Shown: piece after piece, positions 50,565-58,694 of the stretch
Layout of the letters: every line of letters starts with the position of its first letter
Position numbering within the stretch: position 1 is the first letter of the stretch
Assembly: GCA_045541495.1 (NCBI GenBank)
Contig: JAZQJE010000044.1
Coordinates: 1 to 64,000 of the forward strand
Source: RGIG3009 sp045541495
GTDB taxonomy: Bacteria; Bacillota; Clostridia; Oscillospirales; Acutalibacteraceae
Direction: 5' to 3'
Length of the DNA stretch: 64,000 bases
Program-made: the position numbers and the translations under genes
The notes under the pieces: generated by a model
What the model saw: the letters and a program-made list of their open reading frames with translations, nothing else
Databases searched by the model: none
What the model was told of the DNA's origin: nothing

Positions 50565-50807
50565 TTATGGACGATCAAACAAATAATCCAAAGATACATT
50601 TAGCACTTTTGAAATGGCATCTATTTCAATGTCGGTAATTGCCCGCTTGCCGTTTTCAATTCGGGAGATTGATCCTCTGCAAGTATATACTGCTAACAAT
50701 TCCAATTTGTCGGATAATTGCTGTTGGCTCATTCCGACAGATAGTCTTGCTTCGCGAATTCGTCTGCCAATAATATTAACTTCTTCAGAATCTAACAATC
50801 TTTTCAT
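50565..50807 (-). CDS. XRE-family regulator of the intact SLOG pair
   Basis: An 80-residue protein that is essentially one XRE helix-turn-helix: IGRRIREARLSVGMSQQQLSDKLEL, SRIENGKRAITDIEIDAISKVLNVSLDYLF. The ATG at 50807 follows a weak GGGTG. An in-frame TTG at 50819 would add four residues. It is divergent from the SLOG gene across two palindromes, and it is not a close relative of the XRE protein at the left edge of the window. Confidence 0.85.
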   Translation of the reverse strand: MKRLLDSEEVNIIGRRIREARLSVGMSQQQLSDKLELLAVYTCRGSISRIENGKRAITDIEIDAISKVLNVSLDYLFDRP

Positions 50808-50817
50808 AAACACACCC

Positions 50818-50886
50818 AAATGTCTTGAATTAGGACATTTTTAGTGTATACTGTTAATAAAAGATTTATGTCCTACTAGTAGGACA
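50818..50886. promoter_or_regulatory. Two palindromic operators and a promoter between XRE and SLOG genes
   Basis: AAATGTC-ttgaattag-GACATTT (50818-50840) and the perfect 18-bp palindrome TGTCCTACTAGTAGGACA (50869-50886) share the TGTCYT...AGGACA half-sites. TTGAAT (50825-50830) and TATACT (50847-50852) with a 16-bp gap make the SLOG promoter, so the first operator covers its -35 and the second lies in the leader. Confidence 0.75.
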
Positions 50887-50899
50887 AAAAGAGGCGAAA

Positions 50900-51322
50900 A
50901 TGAAAGCGTGCACTTTTTTTGGACATCGAGATACTCCGCCCAGCGTTGAACAACGATTAGTGACCACAATTCAAGATTTGATCGTAAAGGAAAAAGTGAA
51001 CATTTTTTATATAGGGCATCAAGGCGCGTTTGATATGATGGTATATCGTATTCTTCAAAAACTAAAAAAGCGGTATACTCATATTCATTATACAGTAGTG
51101 TTGGCATATATGCCACATCGAGAAATAGTTTATGAAAATACAGTGTTGCCGGAAGGAATTGAAACGACCATCCCGCGATTAGCCATTTTGTGGCGTAATC
51201 GATGGATGGTCGAACGTGCGGATTTTGTAGTGACATATGTTTGTCGATCGGCAGGTGGAGCAGCAACATTTGAAAAAATGGCTAAAAATATGGGAAAAAG
51301 AATAGTAGCATTATATCCGTAA
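50900..51322 (+). CDS. SLOG-superfamily (YpsA/DUF1273-like) protein, intact copy
   Basis: The 140-residue protein begins CTFFGHRDTPP, a nucleotide-binding loop of the SLOG Rossmann-like fold, then FYIGHQGAFDMMVYRILQ, YTVVLAYMP, ETTIPRLAILWRNRWMVERADFVVTYV and SAGGAATFEKMAK, matching a widespread Firmicutes family of unknown function. SLOG proteins are thought to bind nucleotide-derived ligands. The region is AT-richer than its neighbours, which suggests recent acquisition. AGAGGCG precedes the start. A decayed paralogue lies at 453-785. Confidence 0.85.
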   Translation: MKACTFFGHRDTPPSVEQRLVTTIQDLIVKEKVNIFYIGHQGAFDMMVYRILQKLKKRYTHIHYTVVLAYMPHREIVYENTVLPEGIETTIPRLAILWRNRWMVERADFVVTYVCRSAGGAATFEKMAKNMGKRIVALYP

Positions 51323-51332
51323 CTACGACCGC

Positions 51333-51917
51333 TTATCCCAATAAATGTTCCAGTAAAATTTTAATACCGATGGCGATGAGAACGATGCCGCCTGCGATCT
51401 GGGCACGGCGGCCGAAGCAACTGCCCGTTTTACATCCTACCTGTACGCCTACGGTGCATACGGCAAAGGTGATAAGGGCGATGACACCTGCACACAGCAA
51501 AAAGCCCCAATCGGGTACCAACAATCCCGTGCGATCTAACGCCATGGTGACACCTACCGCCATGGCGTCGATACTGGTGGCGATGGCCATGAGCAATAAG
51601 GTACGCCAATGGGTGGGGTCGCCGCCGCTTTCGCACTCGTCGTCACCGCGGAGCACTTCCCACAACATTTTACCGCCGATAAACGTTAGCAACCCGAAAG
51701 CGATCCAATGATCAAAGGCGACGATCTGCTTGGCAAATAAACTTGCCACCAAATAACCGATAACGGGCATAACGCCTTGAAAGAGACTGAATGCGCCTGC
51801 GATGGTGCACGTTTGTTTCGGGGTGGCGCGCCCCAATAAAATGCCGTTGCTGATGGACACGGCAAAGGCATCGGTCGCCAAACCGATGGCCATGAGCAGT
51901 AATGTTAACCAATCCAA
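51333..51917 (-). CDS. mntP: Manganese efflux pump MntP
   Basis: MntP exports Mn2+. The 194-residue protein has six membrane helices with the family motifs MAIGLATDAFAVSISNG, AGAFSLFQGVMPVIGY and the mirrored TSIDAMAVGVTMAL and GCKTGSCFGRRAQIAGGIVLIAIG. The start is a TTG at 51917 placed eight bases after GGGAGGG; the longer open frame to 52040 would run through the promoter. No yybP-ykoY element is seen in its short leader. Confidence 0.92.
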   Translation of the reverse strand: MDWLTLLLMAIGLATDAFAVSISNGILLGRATPKQTCTIAGAFSLFQGVMPVIGYLVASLFAKQIVAFDHWIAFGLLTFIGGKMLWEVLRGDDECESGGDPTHWRTLLLMAIATSIDAMAVGVTMALDRTGLLVPDWGFLLCAGVIALITFAVCTVGVQVGCKTGSCFGRRAQIAGGIVLIAIGIKILLEHLLG

Positions 51918-51947
51918 GAAGAATCCCTCCCGCCAAACATGGTTTTC

Positions 51948-51976
51948 AGTATACACCCGAACAATATTCCTGTCAA
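51948..51976 (-). promoter_or_regulatory. Promoter of mntP
   Basis: On the minus strand TTGACA (51976-51971) and TATACT (51953-51948) are separated by 17 bp. Confidence 0.8.
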
Positions 51977-51988
51977 CCGATAAAGGGG

Positions 51989-52038
51989 TTGACATTTGAA
52001 GCGGGATGCTGTATGCTGGGAGAAGTTGAAAACTCAAC
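51989..52038 (+). promoter_or_regulatory. Promoter of the MarR-degV operon with a dyad downstream
   Basis: TTGACA (51989-51994) and TATGCT (52012-52017) are 17 bp apart. GTTGA-aaac-TCAAC (52025-52038) is an inverted repeat at the expected start site and a good candidate for MarR autoregulation. The mntP promoter is back to back with this one. Confidence 0.7.
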
Positions 52039-52060
52039 ATCTAGAAAGGAGACGGTCGGT

Positions 52061-52513
52061 TTGATCGATCGGTTTGAGCGATTTTCTCTGGCGATTGCGG
52101 AAATATCCCGACACTGGCATAAGTTGGCAGCGGAGGAAATGGGCAAATACGGGTTGAAAGGCCCTCACGCGGTGTATTTGATCACCCTGTATCGTTATGC
52201 AAAAGGTGTGACGGCTCCGCAACTTTGCGAACTTTGCGGGAAAGATAAATCCGATGTATCCCGCATGATGTCGATTATGGAAGAAAAGGGTCTTGTGATC
52301 AAAGAGGGATCTTTTCAAAATCGGTATCGGGGATCGCTGAAACTGACAGAGGAAGGGAAGCGGGCCGCCCAACATGTTTGCGGACGGGCGGTATTGGCGG
52401 TGGAGATCGCCGGACGGGGGTTGACCGACGAGGCGCGGGGGATCTTTTATGAAACCTTGGAACGGATCGCCGCCAATCTGCGAGAAATGAGTAAAGAAGG
52501 GTTACCCGAATAA
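52061..52513 (+). CDS. MarR-family transcriptional regulator
   Basis: The 150-residue winged-helix protein shows the MarR layout: an N-terminal dimerisation helix (IDRFERFSLAIAEISRHWHK), the DNA-binding GVTAPQLCELCGKDKSDVSRMMSIMEEKGLV and the wing GSFQNRYRGSLKLTEEGKR. The start is a TTG at 52061 after AAAGGAGA. It is 13 bp from a degV gene in an apparent two-gene operon, which suggests control by a fatty acid or related ligand; that is inference. Confidence 0.88.
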   Translation: MIDRFERFSLAIAEISRHWHKLAAEEMGKYGLKGPHAVYLITLYRYAKGVTAPQLCELCGKDKSDVSRMMSIMEEKGLVIKEGSFQNRYRGSLKLTEEGKRAAQHVCGRAVLAVEIAGRGLTDEARGIFYETLERIAANLREMSKEGLPE

Positions 52514-52526
52514 AGGAGGACTATGT

Positions 52527-53372
52527 ATGAGTGTACGGATTGTTGTGGATTCTACGGTGGATTTGATACCGCAGATCAAGGATCGGTTTGCGGTGGTGCC
52601 GTTGACGGTGCATTTCGGCGAGGAAGAATATATCGACGGCGTGACCATCGATCACAAGACATTTTACGAAAAACTGATTGAGAGCGATGTGCTGCCCAGC
52701 ACCAGTCAGGCGACTCCCGCGGCGTTTGCAAAAGTGTATGAAGAAGTGGCCGCCGCAGGCGACAGTGCCGTGGTGATCACCCTTTCCTCGAAACTGTCGG
52801 GCACTTATCAAAGCGCAGTGATCGCGGCGGAAGATTATGATAATATATATGTGGTGGACAGTAATTCTGCGGCCATCGGTTCGGGCATTTTAGCGGAACT
52901 GGCGTTACAGATGGTGGACAGCGGTATGGATGCCGCCGCTATTGCCGAGAGGCTGACCGAAGAACGGGAGAAGATTTGTCTGATCGCGTTGGTGGACACC
53001 CTCGAATATTTGCAGCGGGGCGGTCGTCTTTCCAAGATGGCGGCGTTTGCAGGAGGCTTGTTATCCATTAAACCCGTTATCACCTTACAAGACGGCGCGA
53101 TAGCGGTGTTGGGAAAGGCCCGCGGTTCCAAACAAGGAAACAATCTACTGGTGACCGAGATCGAAAAGGCGGGTGGCGTAGATTTTTCAAAGCCGGTCTT
53201 GCTCGGCTATACGGGACTTACGGATGTACTGTTGCAAAAATATATTGAGGACAGCGAAATGCTATGGAAGTTTGGCACCGATGATCTGCACACCACAGTA
53301 GTGGGCAGTGTGATCGGCACGCACGCCGGACCCGGCGCCATCGCCGTCACCTTTTTCAAAAAAGACATATGA
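52527..53372 (+). CDS. DegV family fatty acid-binding protein (FakB-like), copy 2
   Basis: A 281-residue DegV protein with VDSTVDLIPQIKDRF, VPLTVHFGEEEYIDG, LPSTSQATPAAFAKVYEE, TLSSKLSGTYQSAVIA and the terminal GSVIGTHAGPGAIAVTFFK. It probably presents a bound fatty acid to FakA. AAAGGAGG lies before the ATG. It is cotranscribed with the MarR gene. Confidence 0.92.
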   Translation: MSVRIVVDSTVDLIPQIKDRFAVVPLTVHFGEEEYIDGVTIDHKTFYEKLIESDVLPSTSQATPAAFAKVYEEVAAAGDSAVVITLSSKLSGTYQSAVIAAEDYDNIYVVDSNSAAIGSGILAELALQMVDSGMDAAAIAERLTEEREKICLIALVDTLEYLQRGGRLSKMAAFAGGLLSIKPVITLQDGAIAVLGKARGSKQGNNLLVTEIEKAGGVDFSKPVLLGYTGLTDVLLQKYIEDSEMLWKFGTDDLHTTVVGSVIGTHAGPGAIAVTFFKKDI

Positions 53373-53373
53373 G

Positions 53374-53413
53374 AAAGGCCGCCCGATTCCTTGCGGAATC
53401 GGGCGGTCTTTTT
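53374..53413. terminator. Terminator between degV and the uracil permease gene
   Basis: AAGGCCGCCCGATTCC pairs with GGAATCGGGCGGTCTT around TTGC, and TTTTT follows. The convergent permease gene ends nine bases later. Confidence 0.92.
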
Positions 53414-53421
53414 CATTTAAA

Positions 53422-54786
53422 TTATTCGTCGCTGCCTTTGCTGAGCATGAGGTTTGCCAAGATACCGAGGATCAGGGCGCAGGCGATGGTGGTCAGGGTG
53501 ACGGCACCGAATGAAACCGTCAAACCGCCGATACCGGTGATGAGGATGACCGAAGCCACAAACAGGTTTTTGTTGGCTTCCAGATTGACTTTTTGGATCA
53601 TCTTCAAACCGCTGACGGCGATGAAACCATACAGTGCCATGCACACACCGCCCATGACACAGGACGGAATGGAGTTGACGAACGCCACAAAGGGGTTCAC
53701 AAAGGAAATAATGATGGCACCGATGGCGGCAGCGATGATGGTGACCACGGAAGCATTGCCGGTGATAGCCACGCAACCCACGGATTCGCCGTAGGTGGTG
53801 TTGGGGCAACCGCCGAAGAACGCGCCAGCCATGGAGCCGATACCGTCACCAAGCAAGGTGCGGTGCAGGCCGGGATCGGTGAGCAGATCCTTTTCGATGA
53901 TGGAGGAGATGTTTTTGTGGTCAGCCAAATGTTCAGCAAAGACCACGAACGCCACGGGCAAGTATGCCACGGCGACGGTAGCGATGTAAGCGCCGTCGAC
54001 CTCTTTGATGCCTTTGATGGCGGTGAGGAAGGTGAAGTCGGGCATGCTGATGAAGGTGTTGAGCGTAACACCGTCCGCTACCAAGGCTTTGAACGAGTTA
54101 AAGCTGATAACTTTCAGCGCGTCGATACCGGCGGCGTTGCCGATCACGGTGAAGATCAGCGCCACGGCATAACCGGCGAGGATACCAATGATGAACGGAA
54201 TGAGTTTCATCATTTTTTTACCGTAGGTGGAAGCCAGCATGGTGACTGCCAAAGTGACCAGACCGCAGATGATGGCGATCTTGGAATCGCCGCCGGCGGG
54301 AGCGGTCTGCAGGTCACCGATGGCGTTGCCCGCCAAGGACAGACCGATGATGGCAACGGTGGGACCGATGACCACGGCGGGCATCAGTTTATTGATCCAG
54401 TTAACACCCGCAAATTTTACGATAGCGGCGATGACCACATACACCAGGCCCGCGAATACGGCACCCAGAATGAGGCCTACATACCCCGCTTGAGCGGAGA
54501 CCGCGCCGGCAAAAGCCGCCGCCATAGAGCCTAAGAAGGCGAAAGAAGAGCCAAGGAATACCGGGCTTTTCGCTTTGGTGAACAGTACGTACACCAGCGT
54601 GCCCACACCGGCACCAAAAAGTGCGGCGGCGGTGCTCATGGCATCGTCACCCGTGAGGCCGGCTTTACCGTTAGTGATGACCGGCACGACCAAGGTAGCC
54701 GCCATGATGGCGAGCAACTGCTGGATCGCGAACACGATCAGCTGGCCGAACTTGGGTTTGTCAGAGATTCCGTAGACAAGTTTCAA
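53422..54786 (-). CDS. uraA: Uracil/xanthine permease (NCS2, UraA-like)
   Basis: A 454-residue NCS2 permease with about 14 helices. Diagnostic segments are QQLLAIMAATLVVPVITN, the substrate-binding AEHLADHKNIS and the signature GGCPNTTYGESVGCVAITG. UraA proteins import uracil with H+. The start is a TTG at 54786 behind AGGGGGTCA, not the longer open frame from 54897. The leader carries an attenuator-like terminator. Confidence 0.9.
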   Translation of the reverse strand: MKLVYGISDKPKFGQLIVFAIQQLLAIMAATLVVPVITNGKAGLTGDDAMSTAAALFGAGVGTLVYVLFTKAKSPVFLGSSFAFLGSMAAAFAGAVSAQAGYVGLILGAVFAGLVYVVIAAIVKFAGVNWINKLMPAVVIGPTVAIIGLSLAGNAIGDLQTAPAGGDSKIAIICGLVTLAVTMLASTYGKKMMKLIPFIIGILAGYAVALIFTVIGNAAGIDALKVISFNSFKALVADGVTLNTFISMPDFTFLTAIKGIKEVDGAYIATVAVAYLPVAFVVFAEHLADHKNISSIIEKDLLTDPGLHRTLLGDGIGSMAGAFFGGCPNTTYGESVGCVAITGNASVVTIIAAAIGAIIISFVNPFVAFVNSIPSCVMGGVCMALYGFIAVSGLKMIQKVNLEANKNLFVASVILITGIGGLTVSFGAVTLTTIACALILGILANLMLSKGSDE

Positions 54787-54823
54787 GATGATTGACCCCC
54801 TAAACATATTTTTATATTCCACA

Positions 54824-54882
54824 CTTCCCGCGGGAAGCGCATCATATACGGACATAAAAAAATCCTGCACGGAAGATACAGG
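54824..54882 (-). promoter_or_regulatory. Leader hairpins of the uracil permease gene
   Basis: On the minus strand CCTGT (54882-54878) pairs with GCAGG (54868-54864), followed by ATTTTTTT, which is a terminator inside the leader. CTTCCCGCGGGAAG (54837-54824) is a second perfect hairpin nearer the start. This suggests attenuation, but I cannot see a PyrR-binding consensus. Confidence 0.55.
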
Positions 54883-54897
54883 CCTAAAACTGCCCAA

Positions 54898-54926
54898 ATT
54901 ATATCATGAAACGGGCATATTGTAAA
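54898..54926 (-). promoter_or_regulatory. Promoter of the uracil permease gene
   Basis: On the minus strand TTTACA (54926-54921) and TATAAT (54903-54898) are 17 bp apart. Confidence 0.8.
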
Positions 54927-54989
54927 GAGAATTTGCGGAAAAAACTCACTTTTTGTCGAAGTTGCACGAGAATGAATATTTTGTATAAA

Positions 54990-55007
54990 AATGAATAAAT
55001 ATTCATT
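54990..55007. promoter_or_regulatory. ARG box 1 (ArgR/AhrC operator)
   Basis: AATGAAT-aaat-ATTCATT is a perfect match in symmetry to the TGAAT-N4-ATTCA ARG box. It ends 10 bp before the -35 of the arg operon promoter. A weaker half-site, AATGAAT at 54971, precedes it. Confidence 0.85.
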
Positions 55008-55017
55008 CAAAAAGTCC

Positions 55018-55046
55018 TTGACAAGGGGTATATAAGAGCGTATAAT
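55018..55046 (+). promoter_or_regulatory. Promoter of the arginine operon
   Basis: TTGACA (55018-55023) and TATAAT (55041-55046) are separated by 17 bp. Confidence 0.92.
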
Positions 55047-55067
55047 ACGGAATATCAACAATGAAAT

Positions 55068-55081
55068 TGAATATTTATTCA
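55068..55081. promoter_or_regulatory. ARG box 2, abutting the argG ribosome binding site
   Basis: TGAAT-attt-ATTCA is a perfect ARG box core located in the leader, ending at the first base of ACGGAGG. With box 1 it brackets the promoter. Confidence 0.82.
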
Positions 55082-55096
55082 CGGAGGCGTGTAACA

Positions 55097-56317
55097 ATGG
55101 ATAAAAGTCAAATCAAAAAAGTGGTTCTTGCCTATTCGGGTGGTTTGGATACCTCCATTATCATCCCGTGGTTAAAGGAAAACTACAACAATTGCGAAGT
55201 TATTGCCGTATCGGGCAACGTGGGTCAAGCGGACGAGTTGGAAGGTCTCGAAGAAAAAGCCCTCAAAACGGGCGCGTCCAAATTGTATGTGCTGGACCTT
55301 ACCGACGATTATGTGGACAACTACATCATCCCCACCATGAAAGCGGGCGCGGTGTATGAGGAATATCTACTGGGCACCAGCCATGCCCGTCCCTGCATTG
55401 CCAAAGGATTGGTGGATATCGCCATCAAAGAAGAGGCCGACGCCATCTGCCACGGCTGTACGGGTAAAGGCAACGACCAGGTGCGGTTTGAACTGACCAT
55501 CAAGCACTTTGCGCCCAATATGCCCATCATTGCCCCGTGGCGGGAGTGGGATATCAAATCCCGTGAAGAGGAGATCGAATATGCGGAGGCCCACAACATT
55601 CCGCTGAAGATCAATCGGGAGACCAACTATTCCAAAGATAAGAACCTGTGGCACTTGTCTCACGAAGGTATGGATCTGGAAGATACGGGCAACGAGCCGC
55701 AATACGAGAAAAAAGGCTTTTTGGAAATGGGCGTCTCGCCTATCGATGCCCCTGACGTTCCCACCTACGTCACCCTCGATTTTGAACAAGGTGTGCCGGT
55801 GGCACTGGACGGCGAGAAGATGTCTGCCAAAAACATCATTTTGAAACTCAACGAATTGGGTGGTGCCAACGGTATCGGTATTTTGGATATCGTGGAAAAT
55901 CGCTTGGTAGGTATGAAATGCCGCGGTGTATACGAGACCCCGGGCGGCACCATCCTGTATAAAGCGCACAGTGTATTGGAATCCATTTGTCTCGACAAAA
56001 TGACCATGCACGAGAAACAAAAATTATCCATCACCTTTGCGGAACTGGTATACAACGGCCAATGGTTCACGCCCTTACGGGAAGCCCTGTCCGCCTTTGT
56101 AGACAAGACCCAAGAAAAAGTGACGGGTAAAGTCAAACTGAAACTGTACAAAGGCAATATGATCAACGCCGGCGTGTGGAGTCCCTATTCGCTGTACAGC
56201 GAAGAGATCGCCACCTTTGGCGAAAGCGATTACGACCAAACCGATTCCAAAGGCTTTATCAACTTGTTCGGTTTGCCGATCAAAGTGCAAGCCATGGTGG
56301 ACGGCAAAGGCAAGTAA
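55097..56317 (+). CDS. argG: Argininosuccinate synthase
   Basis: ArgG joins citrulline and aspartate with ATP to argininosuccinate. The 406-residue protein has the N-type ATP pyrophosphatase P-loop LAYSGGLDTS, GNVGQADELEG, the citrulline-binding LLGTSHARPCIAKG and TGKGNDQVRFE. The ATG at 55097 follows CGGAGG. It opens the arg operon behind a double ARG box. Confidence 0.97.
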   Translation: MDKSQIKKVVLAYSGGLDTSIIIPWLKENYNNCEVIAVSGNVGQADELEGLEEKALKTGASKLYVLDLTDDYVDNYIIPTMKAGAVYEEYLLGTSHARPCIAKGLVDIAIKEEADAICHGCTGKGNDQVRFELTIKHFAPNMPIIAPWREWDIKSREEEIEYAEAHNIPLKINRETNYSKDKNLWHLSHEGMDLEDTGNEPQYEKKGFLEMGVSPIDAPDVPTYVTLDFEQGVPVALDGEKMSAKNIILKLNELGGANGIGILDIVENRLVGMKCRGVYETPGGTILYKAHSVLESICLDKMTMHEKQKLSITFAELVYNGQWFTPLREALSAFVDKTQEKVTGKVKLKLYKGNMINAGVWSPYSLYSEEIATFGESDYDQTDSKGFINLFGLPIKVQAMVDGKGK

Positions 56318-56330
56318 GTTGTATTTTTCG

Positions 56331-56359
56331 GGCAGGAGGGACGAATAGCCCCTCCTGCC
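56331..56359 (+). promoter_or_regulatory. Intercistronic hairpin between argG and argH
   Basis: GGCAGGAGGG (56331-56340) pairs perfectly with CCCTCCTGCC (56350-56359) around a nine-base loop; only AAACCTGTTTT follows. It could be a partial terminator or RNA stabiliser after argG. Confidence 0.65.
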
Positions 56360-56386
56360 AAACCTGTTTTAAAGGATGTGTACCTC

Positions 56387-57763
56387 ATGGCAAAATTATG
56401 GGCGGGACGGACAGATGGTGCCACCAGTCAACTGGCGGACGACTTCAATTCTTCCATCCGTTTTGATTGCAAATTATATAAACAGGATATCACGGGCAGT
56501 ATGGCGCACGCTGCTATGCTGGGTGCCAAAAATATCATCACCTCTACCGAAGCAGAGGTCCTGATTGACGGGTTACAAGGCATTTTGGATGATCTGAACA
56601 GCGGCGCGCTCACCTTCGATATGACCTGCGAAGATATTCATATGTTTGTGGAACAGGTGCTGACCGCACGGATCGGGGACGTGGGCAAGAAATTGCACAC
56701 CGCCCGCAGCCGTAATGATCAGGTGGCGTTGGATTTGCGGATGTATCTCCGTGAGCAGATCGATGAGATCGCGGCACTGGTCAAGCAACTGATCACCGTG
56801 GTTACCGATAAGGCGGAAACCTATGCTACTACCATTTTACCCGGGTATACTCATCTTCAACGGGCGCAACCCATCACCTTTGGCCATCATTTGATGGCCT
56901 ATGCCATGATGTTGCTCCGCGATGTGGATCGCCTTGCCGATTGCCGTAAACGGACCAACGTATCGCCCATCGGTTGTTGCGCCTTGGCGGGTACTACTTA
57001 CGACACCGACCGTCGCTTTGAAGCCAAGGAACTGGGCTTTGACGATATTTGCTTAAACTCGCTGGACGGTGTATCCGATCGGGATTTTTGTGTGGAACTG
57101 ATGAGTGCCTTGTCGTTGCTCATGATGCACCTGTCCCGTTTCTCTGAAGAGATCATCCTGTGGTCCAGTTGGGAATTTAAATTTGTGGAACTGTCCGATG
57201 CCTTTACCACAGGCTCGTCCATCATGCCCCAAAAGAAAAACCCCGATATGGCGGAACTGGTACGGGGTAAGACAGGGCGCGTGTACGGTGATCTGATGGC
57301 GTTGCTCACCACCCTTAAAGGCTTGCCGCTGGCATACAACAAAGATATGCAGGAAGACAAAGAAAGCGTATTTGACGCGGTGGACACCGTGCAGATGTGT
57401 TTACAGGTCTTCATCGGTATGGTGGAGTCCATGACCGCCAACGAACAAAACATGATCGCCGCGGCGCAAAAAGGATTTATCAACGCCACCGACTTAGCGG
57501 ATTATCTGGTGAAAAAGGGACTGCCCTTCCGCAGTGCTTACAAGATTTCGGGTCAGATCGTGGCCCATTGTCTGCGGGAAAACACCGTGTTAGAGGCGTT
57601 GCCCCTCGACACCTATCGCACGTTTAGCGAGTTGTTTGACAACGATCTGTACGAAGCCATTTCTTTGCGTACCTGTGTGGAAAAACGAATCTCCGAGGGA
57701 GGGACTTCCCTACAATCGGTGAAGGCGCAGATCGCCTATGTGAGAGCGAGGGTCACGGCATGA
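56387..57763 (+). CDS. argH: Argininosuccinate lyase
   Basis: ArgH splits argininosuccinate into arginine and fumarate. The 458-residue protein carries the superfamily signature GSSIMPQKKNPD, the TARSRNDQVALDLRMYLR region, and GYTHLQRAQPITFGHHL. The ATG at 56387 follows AAAGGATG. It overlaps argC by 4 bp. Confidence 0.97.
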   Translation: MAKLWAGRTDGATSQLADDFNSSIRFDCKLYKQDITGSMAHAAMLGAKNIITSTEAEVLIDGLQGILDDLNSGALTFDMTCEDIHMFVEQVLTARIGDVGKKLHTARSRNDQVALDLRMYLREQIDEIAALVKQLITVVTDKAETYATTILPGYTHLQRAQPITFGHHLMAYAMMLLRDVDRLADCRKRTNVSPIGCCALAGTTYDTDRRFEAKELGFDDICLNSLDGVSDRDFCVELMSALSLLMMHLSRFSEEIILWSSWEFKFVELSDAFTTGSSIMPQKKNPDMAELVRGKTGRVYGDLMALLTTLKGLPLAYNKDMQEDKESVFDAVDTVQMCLQVFIGMVESMTANEQNMIAAAQKGFINATDLADYLVKKGLPFRSAYKISGQIVAHCLRENTVLEALPLDTYRTFSELFDNDLYEAISLRTCVEKRISEGGTSLQSVKAQIAYVRARVTA

Positions 57764-58692
57764 CACACGTATTTATCGACGGCAGCGCGGGCACCACGGG
57801 ATTGCGGATTTATGAACGGTTAGCTCATCGAAAAGATGTGGAACTTATCCGCTTGTCCGAAGAATACCGCAAAGAGGCGGGGGCCCGTCAAGATGCCTTG
57901 CACCGCGCGGACATTGCCTTTTTATGTTTACCCGATGCCGCGGCCATGGAAGCGGTGGCGTTGGCGGAGGGGGCGGACACGGTGATCATCGATACCTCCA
58001 CCGCTCACCGCACCCATCCCGATTGGGAATACGGATTTCCCGAACTGTGCGGGCGACGGGAACGGCTGGCAAAGGCGAAACACATTGCCAACCCCGGTTG
58101 CCATGCCAGCGGATTTGTGGCCTTGACAGAACCCCTTGTAAGAGCGGGGTTGATCGCTTCGGATACGGTGTTGTCCTGCACGTCCCTGACGGGTTATTCG
58201 GGCGGCGGCAAAACCATGATCGCCGACTACGAAAGCCAGCAGCGCGATCCGCTGTTGGCGGCACCGCGGTTATACGGCCTTTCGCAACAACACAAACATT
58301 TAAAAGAAATGAAGGCTGTCAGCGGATTTGAACATCCGCCGCTGTTTTGTCCCATCGTTGCCCCGTTTTACAGCGGCATGGAAGTCATCGTCTCCCTGCC
58401 TGCCTGCCAACTGAACGGCACGACAGCGCAAGTGCGGGACGTATACACCGCCGCCTATTCCCAAGGGTTGGTACGGTTTTGCGACAACGCCGACGAAACG
58501 GGCTTTTTATCCGCGGCGGCGTTCAGCGGTCGGGATGATATGCAAGTTACCGTGGCGGGAAATGACGAGCGCATTCTGCTGATTGCCCGTTTTGACAACT
58601 TGGGAAAAGGCGCCTCCGGCGCGGCCATTCAAAACATGAACATCGTATTAGGTGTCCCCGAAGCAACGGGTCTGGTAATAGGAGAGAAATAA
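57760..58692 (+). CDS. argC: N-acetyl-gamma-glutamyl-phosphate reductase, short (type 2) form
   Basis: ArgC reduces N-acetylglutamyl phosphate with NADPH. The 310-residue protein is of the shorter type, with FIDGSAGTTGLRI at the start, DTSTAHRTHPDWEYGFPEL, the catalytic Cys in NPGCHASGF, and the late FDNLGKGASGAAIQNMN. Other clostridia have the longer 340-residue form. It starts inside the argH stop and is followed two bases later by argJ. Confidence 0.95.
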   Translation: MTHVFIDGSAGTTGLRIYERLAHRKDVELIRLSEEYRKEAGARQDALHRADIAFLCLPDAAAMEAVALAEGADTVIIDTSTAHRTHPDWEYGFPELCGRRERLAKAKHIANPGCHASGFVALTEPLVRAGLIASDTVLSCTSLTGYSGGGKTMIADYESQQRDPLLAAPRLYGLSQQHKHLKEMKAVSGFEHPPLFCPIVAPFYSGMEVIVSLPACQLNGTTAQVRDVYTAAYSQGLVRFCDNADETGFLSAAAFSGRDDMQVTVAGNDERILLIARFDNLGKGASGAAIQNMNIVLGVPEATGLVIGEK

Positions 58693-58694
58693 CC

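Noticed and set aside
53593..54534. A 313-residue plus-strand open frame opposite the uracil permease
   Set aside because: Its composition (very high Asp, Gly, His, Glu) is that of a shadow of a hydrophobic membrane protein, and the permease family match is unmistakable.
54787..54897. N-terminal extension of the uracil permease to 54897
   Set aside because: The extra 37 residues would be translated from the leader hairpins and terminator, and the ribosome binding site AGGGGGTCA lies just before the TTG at 54786.
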